From positions 1,488,001 to 1,552,000 of the forward strand of contig JAUCEF010000002.1 of the NCBI GenBank assembly GCA_033558025.1: 64,000 nt of DNA, read 5' to 3'. Of this stretch, positions 10,544-20,507 are shown piece by piece. Every line of letters begins with the position of its first letter. The first letter of the stretch is position 1. The position numbers and the translations under genes are program-made. This DNA is from Phytophthora sp. 'mugwort'. Its lineage: Eukaryota; Oomycota; Peronosporomycetes; Peronosporales; Peronosporaceae. The notes under the pieces are model-generated. The model worked only from the letters and a program-made list of their open reading frames with translations. It did not search any database and was not told the DNA's origin.

Positions 10544-11925
10544 TCACCAGCACTTCGCTGCGGACTCGGCTTGAACTGCGTCCTTTCGCTGCAGCCAATC
10601 GGCTGTACCGAGTTCACCCTTGGCCCCGCCGCTCGCATACATGTCGAGTCGCTTCAGCAACTGGACAAGCGACACAGGAAACAACCCCGTACCAGCAAAA
10701 CCGTTGACCGCGTTCTGGGGGCGGTCGATGATGGCCGTTTGTACGCATAGCATGATAGCGATAGCGTCTCGCTTCGGCAGGATCACATCCTCAGTACAAA
10801 TAGCCGGTTTTGCAGTCGCTCACGGACAATCGCCTTGAATGGCTTGAACACGGCCACGTCTAGTGGCTGGAACAAGTGGGTCGCATTCGGCGGCAGAGCG
10901 ACCAACAATATCCCCAGGTCCACGTACAGCGTAACCGATTCTATTATAACATACCCTGACAAAACCGATACACATTGCATATCACAATACAGAAATTACA
11001 ATACCGATATAAAACACCGTAGGCGGGGAGTATCATACATGCACGTACCGATATTTATGTGCGTTGAACTGTTGTCCAGCACCAAGACAACGGGAAGCTG
11101 AGCGTTCTGGCTAACGAACCGCTCGTGAAAGAATTTCACCCACAATTTGAAGAGAGCCGCATTGCCGAAGTCCTTCGGCACACCAGATACAGTAGCGTCC
11201 TGGATCGATAGAACGGCCAGGTCTTCACGGTGCACGTGAAGACCGGGGACGATAACGAGCGGAGGTACCGCCGTGCCAGCCGCATTCACCGCCGCTACCA
11301 CCGTCATGTGGAAGTTCGGCCTAGTCTCCTCACTCCATACGTTCGTCAAGCCCTTTACCGCGAGCACCCGACGTGACGAGGCTTTGGGCATGAATGAGGT
11401 CTCCTCCATGTTGTACACACGCGCCATCAAGCCGCTGCTCGATCACGAGCTTCACCATCGTGTAGAACAGCGTATGAGCCGATGACTGGTTCACCTGCTG
11501 CGCACGCGGGCAATGGGTTGAGCCATGCGGGCAGCCAGCACGGGATGACGCCCCAAGAATCGCGAGTACCATCCGGATGTATGAGACCCGAACGGTTTGC
11601 CACGTGTGGGGAGTGCGCTCGGCCTCTCGTAGATCTAGTTGGCGGACTTGATGATAGCACCACGGCCGACGGGGAGACCAACACGCTGCATACCGGCCAC
11701 CCACTCCACCAAGTCGGCTTCGATATCGTGTGGGATGACCAGTTTTGTGCCACGGCGGTTGCCATCGAGGGGTTTCCCCTCGCGTACGTCCTTGGCCTTC
11801 TTGAAGAGGGTACGTAGCGGGATGGGCGACGTGTGTGCAACCGCGGCAAACTTCTCGCCATCGTCAACTCTCAGAAGAGCAGCCTCCAGATCTTCCTTCA
11901 TGTACTTCCCCCGCTTGTCAGTCAT
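10544..11925 (-). pseudogene. pogo-1 transposase (CENP-B/HTH plus DDE_1), frameshifted
   Basis: The N-terminus (11635-11925, 97 codons from ATG) has a helix-turn-helix region, KYMKEDLEAALLRVDDGEKF. After frame changes, 10996-11430 gives MARVYNMEETSFMP with the first acidic catalytic position, and VVLVLDNSSTHIN with the second. Beyond an intron, GILLVALPPNATHLFQPLD gives the typical PP.aThxxQPlD block. The C-terminus (10544-10786) has NAVNGFAGTGLFPVSLVQLL, characteristic of the pogo/jerky tail. At least one frameshift near 11420 (…TMVKLVIEQRL into YNMEETSF) breaks it. This family cuts and pastes DNA at TA sites. Confidence 0.8.
10941..11048 (-). other. Intron in pogo-1 transposase, 108 bp
   Basis: On the minus strand the donor is GTACGTG and the acceptor is TATAATAG. 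Removal joins STHINI to ESVTLYVDLGILL in frame and bridges stop codons that otherwise break the DDE_1 domain. Confidence 0.65.
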
Positions 11926-12072
11926 TTCGCTTCGTTCTTGTATCTGCGAGCTGGTGGACTGGCGACAAACTGAATACTTTATTCCTCTATAAATGGATTT
12001 CAGTCGTTGAGATGTAATAAAGTACGCACTAAAGTGGTTTGAATCGAGCGGACAAATGAGATTATGTAAAAT

Positions 12073-12682
12073 ATGATTTGTGACAGCTATTGGTTGTTAA
12101 TGATCACCGTGCAAACTGACGTTGATGCAGGTTTTGGAGATGATGGACCGAGCGCGGAGCCTGCAGCGGAACCCGCCAGCGCGAGAAGGAAAGGGGTCCT
12201 GACAGTGTCGGTGCGCGCAGCAATAGCGGCTCCTCCTCGTCCTCCTATAGGAAAGGTTGCCTCCTACATTGGTGCCGCTAAAAAGCGCATGGCTGACCGT
12301 ATTGCTGAAAAGCCTGCTTGCCAGAAGGAGGGTCGGATGGACGGACTGCGGGGGCAACAGGGAAGCGCCAAGGCGAAGGCTCGCAGCGGTGCAAAGGCTC
12401 CATCCAGCTAAGAAGAAGATGACCAAGAAGCAGGCAGCTGCTGAGGTCAGGGAGGCGAAGAAACCCAAGGAATCTGAGGCCCTCGCGCGAGCAAAGGCTT
12501 CAGCTGCCAGCCGTTCCGCGCAGAAGGAGGCTGAGCGAAGGCGTGTACCGGAGGAGGAGAGTCGTGGGGCCGAAGCACGCCAACAAGCCGTCTGTCGCGT
12601 TCAACAGAAGAAAGCAGAGGCGAAGATGGTCGCGAGTAAGCGGAAACCAAGCCCAGCAGCATCGAAAAGGCGAAAAAGCTGA
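12073..12682 (+). other. Lys/Ala-rich reading frames upstream of piggyBac-1
   Basis: Two overlapping plus-strand frames (12073-12411 and 12257-12682) are rich in Lys, Ala, Arg and Glu, for example KKKMTKKQAAAEVREAKK. They could be a degraded basic N-terminus of the piggyBac-1 gene, or low-complexity sequence. I see no domain. Confidence 0.3.
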
Positions 12683-13240
12683 AGAAGACGACCCCGCACA
12701 TTTCCGTAAACGGAAACCAACGTGTCAGCTACGCCATGCCCACTAGGATGGATGTGTATGGTGGCAAATACATAGATTGGAATGAACACTACGGGCCTTT
12801 TCATTGCGCTGTCTTTGGGATTGAGTCACGAAGACCGCCCTGGGAGTGGTGTGGTGGGCTCGTCGTTTTCTTCAGCGTCTTGGACTTGTCAGTCTCAGGC
12901 AGAATCGAAAGTGGAAGCTTTCCAGCTGGAAGTTGTTCCAGATCGAGTCGAGTGGGAGGCTCTGGGTCCTGATTCGTGGTGTGGCGTGCAGGGCGTCGGA
13001 CTTGGGCAAACCAGAAGCTGCGTCTCATCAGGCCACTATTGTGAGCAGTTCGCCACAGTTGCTCTTGCTCACACGGGTGCCGTAACGTTGTTGCTCACGA
13101 TGCCAATGCACTAATGTACGCAAACTTCACATTGTCCAGCAAGATGAAGACAGTGATGCTGATGATGAGAGCATCTCCTCTGCGTCTGTTGATGTTGCCG
13201 TACGCGAGGTTCCACGACAGGACTCGCAGCTTCCTCCGAG

Positions 13241-13323
13241 GTGCGTTGACATGGTGTATATACAACATGTCTGTGTTTGTGACATGCTGTATATTTAATA
13301 TGCACCTTCGTGTGTTGTACTAG
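13241..13323 (+). other. piggyBac-1 intron A, 83 bp, with palindrome
   Basis: Donor GTGCGT, acceptor TACTAG, between exons reading QDSQLPPR and LEPADAVADQ. It contains a 24 bp near-palindrome at 13248-13271, GACATGG… to …CAACATGTC, and a second copy of the arm, ACATGCTGTATAT, near 13282. Confidence 0.6.
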
Positions 13324-13395
13324 ATTGGAACCGGCAGACGCTGTTGCAGACCAAGAAGCTTCAGAAGAGAGGGCGGAGTCACTCTCAGTTGCAAG

Positions 13396-13474
13396 GTGAT
13401 TGTCTGTTTTTTATGGTGTATATGTAACATGTTCTCATTTTCGTTATGTTGTGTATGGCTATACTATTTGGCAG
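13396..13474 (+). other. piggyBac-1 intron B, 79 bp, with related palindrome
   Basis: Donor GTGATT, acceptor TTGGCAG, between exons reading ESLSVAR and ALADELAGVAQ. It contains GGTGTATATGTAACATGT (13415-13432) and TTATGTTGTGTATGG, the same arms as intron A with changes. Confidence 0.6.
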
Positions 13475-13973
13475 TGCGTTAGCCGACGAACTGGCTGGTG
13501 TAGCTCAGTCTGAAATTGCTTCGGAAGTTGGACTACAAGGACATGCTGAAGCAGTTGCTCGAGCTGGTGACTGCAAGGCTATGAACTCCGACATGGACGG
13601 AGATGGCTTAGACTCTGAAGACTGGTATGTCGAGGCGGAGGTAACGGAAGGTGATGATTTCGGGGCTGAGGATATAGAAGAACAGGTCGCGGTTGAAAGT
13701 TTTGCGGAGATTGAGCCAAGAAATGAGGCCGAAGAGAGAGAGATGACGACGAGGATGCCGACCGTTTGGCTGGAGCAGCACTCCTTCTTCGAGAAAGAAA
13801 CCTTGCAATACGACAGCTTGCACATGATCGGCTGAAAGGTGCAATTGCCAGGTTGCCACGTGACTGGAAGTCAACGATGGACAAATAGGAGTCGGTGACG
13901 AGCGCGGAGATGGCTGTGCGTGCTGAGGATGAGGCTGCGTTGAGCAAGGTGCGTGTTGATGGCTGGAACTTGG

Positions 13974-14046
13974 GTGCGTGTCAGTTTTTATTGGTACGGT
14001 ATATACAACATGTACTTATTTGTTTTATGTTGTATTATCTGTCTAG
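13974..14046 (+). other. piggyBac-1 intron C, 73 bp, with related palindrome
   Basis: Donor GTGCGTG, acceptor CTGTCTAG. Splicing in phase 1 gives WNLDPATHPSRTD in frame. It contains TACGGTATATACAACATGTAC-like sequence (13994-14014) and TTATGTTGTATTA, again the intron A arms. Confidence 0.65.
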
Positions 14047-14802
14047 ATCCCGCAACTCACCCGTCGAGAACTGATTCCTATCCTGGCCTGTATGCTGGAG
14101 CGTACGGACCAACTGCAGAAGTACTGGAAAGAGCTGAGTCACCGTTGCACCTATTCTTTTTCTTTATGCCACCCAGATTGTGCCGCCGGATTGCGACGGA
14201 GGGCAATCGGTACTACAACCAGCAACGAGGGAGTGGACCGTTTGTATGCGAGCAAAATAGCCCAAGATGGAGATGCATCAAGAGAGGACTTGCTGATTGC
14301 TGAGACCAAGCAGCACAAGAAAATCCAACCAGAGAGTATTTGCACTGTATGGGTTTGCTGGTGGCGCGTACGCTTTGTCCTCATCGGCGGCGGTTCGCAG
14401 ATCACTGGGCAACTACTCCTGTGGGAGCCGTGCCGAAAGGCACGTTTGGGCGATGGATGTCGAAGGCGCGGTTTGGGAGAGTGATGCCGAATTTGCATTT
14501 CACCGACAACACCGATCCGCGAGCTGAGACGGATCGAGCTTGGAAGGTGCGCTCGGTGGTGGACACCTTGCAAGTGACTTTTGCTCGAGGCTACAGAGTC
14601 CCCCCCCCCCGTTCTTGCCTTCAACGAGGCAATGATACCTTCAACGAGCCGCCACAATGGGACGCGCCAATCCGTGAAAGCGAAGCCTCACACATGGGGA
14701 ACGAAGCTCTTCATGACTTGCTGCGCAAAAAAAAACACTGCGTATTGTCTTCGACATTGAATGCTTTTGTCCACGACTGTATCGTGGATTTTTTTTGGCT
14801 AA

Positions 14803-14865
14803 GTGTCACATGTTGCATATTAACATGTGCTGTTTTACGATGATGTTGAATATGGTACATGCCAG
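14803..14865 (+). other. piggyBac-1 intron D, 63 bp, with related palindrome
   Basis: Probable donor GTGTCA, acceptor CATGCCAG, before the exon that reads LEVYCGTNQHTDE. It contains CACATGTTGCATAT followed by TAACATGTG (14807-14829), a short palindrome of the same type. Confidence 0.5.
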
Positions 14866-15280
14866 CCTTGAAGTCTACTGCGGGACGAACCAGCACACTG
14901 ACGAGCTTGTTGGTGCGTCTCCTACCCAGTTTTCGGCGGACCCGAACTCCGACCCAGCAGCAGTCATTCGAAATTTACATGAAGTCCTCCCCTCTCGGCA
15001 AGACGGTGTGTTTCAGCTGTAGTAGTTGACCACTTCTACACATCCGTTCAACTCGCGCTTCAGCTTATGGTTCGGAATGTATACACAGTTGGAACTATCC
15101 AGACAAACAAGAAAGGGTTCCCGTCGTCGATTATTACGAAAGAAGCGTAGCGCCCGCCGGACGGTTCGTCCACTGTCGCTGTCGCGAAATGTTGTCCGCA
15201 GCTGCAAGTGTTGTGGTGGTGGGACCGCTTGCGAATATACCTACTCGCAACACGCAGCAGTACTGCTGTTGAGACTTATG

Positions 15281-15348
15281 GTAAGACTTGTTTAGCTACA
15301 TCCGTTGTAATGCACTGCGCTCTAACCTTATGCCGTTGTTCGATATAG
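15281..15348 (+). other. piggyBac-1 intron E, 68 bp
   Basis: Donor GTAAGA, acceptor CGATATAG, between TRSSTAVETYG and the exon leading to RRPKKDDTLPAPMRDYHRW. Unlike introns A-D it lacks the ACATGT palindrome. Confidence 0.6.
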
Positions 15349-15862
15349 GGCGACACGTTCCAGGAGGCCAAAGAAGGATGATACCCTGCCCGCCCCAATG
15401 CGTGACTATCATCGTTGGATGGGCGGGGTGGACATTCATGACCAATTGCGACTCCAGCATTACTCGCTACAGCTGGCAGTGCGGTTTTGCAAATACATAC
15501 AGCATATAGACAAATTGGATGCCAACGACGGTGACTGAAACTACATGTTGATGCATAGAGCTGTGCAATCATCCCGGCTGTCATCAGGTCAGCTTCCCGC
15601 AACTCATAAAAAGACTTCGTACTTATTGAGGGCATACAAAAACATAGTCTAGCCTTGCTTTAACAGGTTGTATTTAACAACATGTTAAGAGCAGGCAGGA
15701 GGCCAAAAAAAAACTAAACCGCGGGATGTTTTAATCTACCTTACTGTGGCTGCTAGTCCTCAGACCGGGGTCTTGTGAGTAGCCTTTCATTGAGAGTTGA
15801 TATACTCCCCGCTGCACACTTTCTCTCGCAAATGATGTGTCGCTTCGCTCCAGGCCTTCTTT

Positions 15863-16239
15863 AAAAGTAGGAGAGGAAGAGCGTGCGGGGCGAGTCGATG
15901 AAGAAGGCTCTTGGCGAGGTTGCAAAACCAAAAGTGAGTGAGATTGATGTCGTTATTGTTCTCTACCTTCCTAGCTCATTTCTTCTACTGTCTTTGCTAC
16001 GGTGAGTTTTCCCATCAGGTATCCCATATGTATAGTGAGAAGATGCAAAAGTTGTGGTCCAAGCGGGACTCGAACCCGCTACTTGCTGGCTCGCATAGAG
16101 AGACAGCTGAGCTATAGAAAGCATTTGGTTAGTAATCATCAATGCGTATCCATACCAAAACACCATAACTCACGCAAACCCACACATGCACAACATATGC
16201 AAACCGGCACTTCAACACACGCAACATCACCTGCCAACA
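15863..16239 (-). repeat. tRNA-like-module repeat, copy 1
   Basis: This is one of four ~375 bp copies of a family in the window. Read on the minus strand it starts TGTTGGCAGGTGATGTTGCG and ends CTCCTACTTTT. About 120 bp in it carries a tRNA-like module: A-box-like TAGCTCAGCTGT and, ~40 bp on, an exact B box GGTTCGAGTCC inside a GCGGG/CCCGC stem. These are internal RNA polymerase III promoter signals. The part before the module and the part after it are not tRNA-like. No clear target duplication is seen for this copy. Confidence 0.8.
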
Positions 16240-16329
16240 TATTTGTGGGTCAAGAACAAGGATAAGGTCATCGCCGCCTGTTATACGGTGGTCGAAGCAT
16301 CAAGACGTGGCATCCGCCGTCTAGGTCTG

Positions 16330-17240
16330 GACACGTCCTGACCGCCAATGCTAAACAAGATATGGTAAATGGGTGAACGACTATCGCGACGAAGGCGCAA
16401 ATGTGTCGTCCAATGCTGCATTTGCGTGCTCTGCGACTGGCGCGAGAGACTGATGTGTCCCCTGACTTTTTTCAGACTACCCGCTCATGGCAGCGCAGCT
16501 TTTGCATCGTCACCAACTCAGATTCCGGGCCAAGACTCGCCAAGGTCAGATTTGCCCCAATGACACAGCAGCTGTAGCGGCAAGATTTCGAGTTACGGTG
16601 ATGGCCAGGCGCTGGACGTTGACGTGAAGTACGACGCAGACCAGACGCCAATTTGTTTCGAGTACATCCCGACGTCTACGATCCAGAAGAAGCGGAGCAC
16701 GACAGTGTAGATACGCTCAAACGGACGCGACAATGAGCGGCCCTCGTGTATGCTGCGGGGAGCTCTCACGGCGAGAAAATACGCTCTTTTGGTGCTGAAA
16801 ACTAAGCCTTCGCGAAACCCGGCCGCGGCGGCTATCAACTCGTCACAGCGCCATGGTTTTGGCGAGCGTCCGTGGAAGGAGGTCGAACTGTTGGAAGTGG
16901 AGTACGGAGTACAAATTTATGGCAACCGCAGCGAGTGGTGGACCACGCCAATCTCTGTGACGTTTCTGCGCTACCAGTTTGAAGATCAAGAGGACATGTC
17001 GACCCCTGTACTGTTCCTGTGGGATGACTTCTCAGCCCATTGGACCGACGAAATCGTTGCGTGTGCCAAGGCCCTGAACGTCGAGCTGATGAGAATTCCG
17101 TCCGGATATACCTGTGTCTGCCAGTCAGCGGACATGGCCTGGAAGAAGCCGCTCAAACAACGGATCGAGGTGTATGGGTGCAAGACTGGCAGGACCAGCT
17201 GGACGCGGCAGACGGACGTGTATTCAAGCTAGCGCCACCT
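16330..17240 (+). pseudogene. pogo-2 transposase fragment (DDE_1)
   Basis: Pieces in order are RFRAKTRQGQICPNDTAAVA (16530), ADQTPICFEYIPTST with the first catalytic Asp (16637-16680), and then an open frame (16750-17232) with TPVLFLWDDFSAHWTDEI (second Asp) and RIPSGYTCVCQSADMAWKKP. The last block matches the iPpgyTsvcQPaDvaw signature. The first two blocks lie in other frames than the third, and a stop (TAG at 16708) interrupts, so it is dead. It is a different lineage from pogo-1, as judged from the DQT and DDFSAHW motifs. Confidence 0.75.
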
Positions 17241-19629
17241 GACCGCAAGAAGGTAATTGGGTAGGTGGTCAACGCGTGAACAGTATATCTTGATCTACTA
17301 TAGCGAACGGGTTATCCTGTGTGGCTGCTGAGAGCACTTTAGCACCTCAATTTGCTCAGAAGTATGACAGCCTTGCAGAGAGTCAAGGAGCGCTTTGACA
17401 ACTTCGTCGACGAGGTCACGATGATATAGTTGAACAACATTTGTTACAGTTTATGTCTAAAAATGCAAAGCGTTGCTGCCTTATGCGCATGCGTGGGCGC
17501 GTTTGCATTTGCAGCCGAAGCTTGTACAACTTCTTGAATCCGCCCCCCGCGTTGGGAGGATTCCCGGGGCACCCCCTCCTAATTCCGATGTTGGTATTGG
17601 CTTTAGCGTAGCTTCAACTTTGGTAACAAACATATGGTACACCATGTGTTAATAATATGCAACAAGTTGACATTTAATTTAAAGGGATTAAATTAAGCCA
17701 TACCTACTCAACATCAATGTCGGAATTAACAAGTCTTATACGATACTAGAAAGAGAAACAGAGCTCCAGCGCATTCAAAGCGCTAAGCGTTGATAGGACG
17801 ACCGACAAACTGAATGAGAACGGACACGTCGATATGAAGAACAGCATAGGTTGCGTCAGAGTCAAGAAGACAGCGAGGGCAGAAAATCGCAGCTGGGTCG
17901 CCGGTACGAGCAGACCAGCGAACGCAGCGAGAGGGGCCGCCAGTGCCAGGAGGTGCGCAGCGTAGTTGGAAGAGGAGCATAAACCGTCCCATGAGAGGGA
18001 TCGACTATACCAAGAGGATGGGCGTGCAAAGCAAGCCCTAGCGAAAAAAAGCTTGGATGCAGCGAAAATGTGTTCGACGTGGTCACGCACTCGGGAACAA
18101 GGTGTCCGGCAAAAACATAGTCGATGGCCGCCACGTTATTCAGGAAATGTTTGCGTGTGTTTGGTGTGGGGCGTGGAAATGGCCTAATGAATCCGAAGTG
18201 TCTTAGAAGTGAGATTACAGCTTCCTTCATTGAAGCAAGTTACTGCTCCAGTATTACAGTGATCCCGAATTTAGGAGGTACATACGAGTTTATAACCAGG
18301 TGTCTGCTTTCACGTCCACCCAGGTTTCTCGTAGCGACGGAGTAGGTATGCGAGGTGCGCACGAGAATAGAACTATGCAGGGGGCAACATGGCATTTTTG
18401 CGTATACAATTCAAGGAAGGCCATTATCTGGATTCCCTTCCTTGCATCGAGACAACGGAGGTGGCGTTGTTTGCGCAGGTTTACATCGTAGACGAAATTT
18501 TTACGGAGCGAGGCTCAAAGATTTCACCGATCTGGATATGAAAAGCTGGCGACATTTGAGAGAATGATGAGTTCATAGAACCCGTTTGCTCAACAATTTA
18601 TTTCCCATGGGGAGAAGATGCGACAAGATAGGAACACCGGCGACGAGGTTGAAGACGTTGTATATTATTACACGCCGACAAGCACAAGCGTAGATCGTTT
18701 ATCAGTTTACGTACTGTGGGTGAAGTCGGCGCGGTGATGATTGAGACGGGTATTTCAATAAGCACAGAATGTTCAAGACCTACCTGATGTAGATCCTCTA
18801 AAATACCCCCCCCCCCCTCCCCGCGCTGGCGAGCTTGGCTAAATTGTTACATAAAAACATCGTGATAAGGAGAAAATGTATTAGCGCGAACGCGTTGAGC
18901 ATACCCAGTACAGTATAGATCGGATCACTTTCTATTCGAAGACAGTGCTCACGGCCATCGGTTGGCTCGTTAGCGTATGAAAATGGCTTGTGATGAGGAT
19001 TCATAATGATGTAGTATGAACTCCCAGTCCAGCTGGATTGCTCATCCATCGGATGCAATGCTGCTTCTACATTTTTTAGTAGCTACATTATTATAGTTAA
19101 GCTGTCTACTGCACGAGACGGCCCTGTTACAGCTCCGCTTTACAAGCCGCGGTGTGTTGACCAACGGGTCAAAGTTGCAAGCGGCTTTCAGTGGGTTTCT
19201 ACGATTAAAAAACACACACTCTCTATTCGGATGTTGAGGGTTCGTACCGCGCTACCACTCCCGCCAATTTGGGCCAGGGTGAAACGCTGTTTACTGACTA
19301 CAACCATAAAACCAGAGATTAAACCTCAGTGAACCTCATCGGCAACACTTCTTGGGCCGAAATTGCAAGCGTGTTATCTTATCGTCGTCGTACAGCGATG
19401 GGCCCCACCTAACTAAGTTACAGGCTGCGCTTGGTAGAATGCTTCATGTGCCCCCCTCCCCCTATCCCTTCCCCGCATACCGAGCGGTTTCATCTTCGGG
19501 TGGTGATGAGCTATCGAAAGACCTACCGGGGACGTACATTTAACGTGGGTTTGGCTGCTGCGTTTATTTATTTTTAATTAATGTAGGGTGTATTGTGTTA
19601 CTGTCGTTGCAAATGCTGCGTTAAGCGGA
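17241..19629. other. Long stretch without a recognised gene
   Basis: No frame here looks coding. It has a poly-C tract near 18810-18819 and a Gln/Glu/Arg-rich plus-strand stretch near 17760-17960 that is charged but interrupted by stops. A TGTCGGAATTAACA motif at 17719 recurs three times near 20.8 kb. Confidence 0.4.
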
Positions 19630-19868
19630 ACGGCATAAGCGAGTAGGAGTAAGCTGGAACAGCGAGCGGATCGGGTTGAGACCGAGATAGGAGTAGTGCA
19701 GCGAGCGGGGCGTGTTGGGACGCGAGACGAGTAGTGCAGCGAGCTGGAACAGCAAGTGGAACGGAGTGGGACGAGTTAGGAGTAGTGAAGCGATCTGGAA
19801 CAGCGACCGGAACGGGCCTGGGACCCAGTACACCATCACTGCCCGCAAAGTGGGCGGTGCTCGGCTAG
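19630..19868 (+). mobile_element. Helitron 3' tail with ~50 bp tandem repeats
   Basis: Four diverged ~50 bp units (19640-19835) share GAGTAGTGCAGCGAGCTGG and AACAGCGAGCGGAAC. They are followed by a hairpin, ACTGCCCGC-AAA-GTGGGCGGT (19838-19858, paired if G-T pairs are allowed), and 6 bases later by CTAG then T (19865-19869). A hairpin just before a CTRR end with T after it is the Helitron 3' terminus. The same unit type and the same GCTCGGCTAG end occur in inverse orientation at 41.74-42.0 kb. No Helitron protein is adjacent, so this is probably a non-autonomous or truncated copy. Confidence 0.65.
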
Positions 19869-20140
19869 TAACAAATACAATGATGCACCTAGTTGAACCA
19901 AATGTGCAAAACTAAAGCATTTTTTTTAACCCATAGCGTAAATCTGCCGCCAAGCGGTCGATACCCGTCGAATATTTTGATGTGGCAGGCAGACACCATT
20001 AAAGATCTGTCCGGGTCAGTAGGTGTGTTCAGCAGGGAGCAGGTCGTGCCTTTGGCGGGCTTGTCGGCTGTGCCATGTGATACTCATACGACTGGAGGCT
20101 GCGTGACTGGTAGGGTGGCCCAGCGAAGAGTGTTGGCAGG

Positions 20141-20507
20141 TGGTGTTGCGTGTGTTGAAGTGCCGGTTTGCATATGTTGTGCATGTGTGGGTTTGCGTGA
20201 GTTATGGTGTTTTGGTATGGATACGCATTGTTGATTACTAACCAAATGCTTTCTATAGCTCAGCTGTCTCTCTATGCGAGCCAGCAAGTAGCGGGTTCGA
20301 GTCCCGCTTGGACCACAACTTTTGCATCTTCTCACTATACATATGGGATACCTGATGGGAAAACTCACCGTAGCAAAGACAGTAGAAGAAATGAGCTAGG
20401 AAGGTAGAGAACAATAACGACATCAATCCCACTCACTTTTGGTTTTGCAACCTCGCCAAGAGCCTTCTTCATCGACTCGCCCCGCACGCTCTTCATCTCC
20501 TACTTCT
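20141..20507 (+). repeat. tRNA-like-module repeat, copy 2
   Basis: Opposite in orientation to copy 1 and ~3.9 kb away, so the two form an inverted pair. It starts TGTTGGCAGGTGGTGTTGCG at 20141; the A-box-like TAGCTCAGCTGT is near 20257 and the B box GGTTCGAGTCC near 20297. It ends CTCCTACTTC. Identity to copy 1 is high by eye across the full length. Confidence 0.8.

Larger units (their letters stand above)
10411..12040 (-). mobile_element. pogo-1, Tc1/mariner-superfamily element with short inverted repeats
   Basis: The left end has GACCACTTTAGTGC (10412-10425) and the right end has its reverse complement GCACTAAAGTGG (12026-12037). They bracket a minus-strand transposase relic of ~1.4 kb. 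The spacing, orientation and enclosed gene support one element of ~1.63 kb. The TA target duplication expected for this superfamily is not clear at either end. Confidence 0.65.
13100..15540 (+). pseudogene. piggyBac-1 transposase, five introns, inactivated
   Basis: Exons reconstruct a piggyBac (DDE_Tnp_1_7) protein. Acidic leader exons run from 13100 to 13950. Then come LERAESPLHLFFFFMPPRL and RRIATEGNRYYNQQ (14100-14230), GLLVARTLCPHRRRFADHW and FGRVMPNLHFTDN (14350-14515), DRAWKVRSVVDTLQVTF, FNEAMIPSTSRHN (14610-14650), KPHTWGTKLFMTCCA, LEVYCGTNQ (14867), VVDHFYTSVQLALQLM (15023-15070) with VGTIQTNKKGFPSS, and finally MRDYHRWMGGVDIHDQLRLQ (15397-15460). The first catalytic Asp of the DE motif is Asn (FNEAM). 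A poly-C run near 14600, a stop after SSIITKEA near 15150 and other frame changes break it. The enzyme would insert at TTAA. The C-terminal Cys-rich domain seen in piggyBac-2 is missing. Confidence 0.8.

Noticed and set aside
15640..15672. Shared phrase GGGCATACAAAAAC at 15648 and 30685 as terminal repeats of one element
   Set aside because: Both are on the same strand and separated by 15 kb with unrelated neighbours; similarity stops after about 20 bases.
16040..16120. A functional tRNA gene inside the repeat family
   Set aside because: The B box and T-stem are perfect, but the acceptor 5' and 3' strands do not pair and no anticodon arm can be drawn, in any of the four copies.
15963..16166. 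Frames starting MVFWYGYALMITNQMLSIAQ in all four repeat copies, conserved with each other
   Set aside because: They are conserved only because the repeat is; they run through the tRNA-like module and differ by frameshifts among copies, so a peptide is unlikely.
17746..18230. Minus-strand hydrophobic frame (114 codons) as a membrane protein
   Set aside because: It overlaps a Gln/Glu/Arg-rich antisense stretch and has no motif; composition explains the hydrophobicity.
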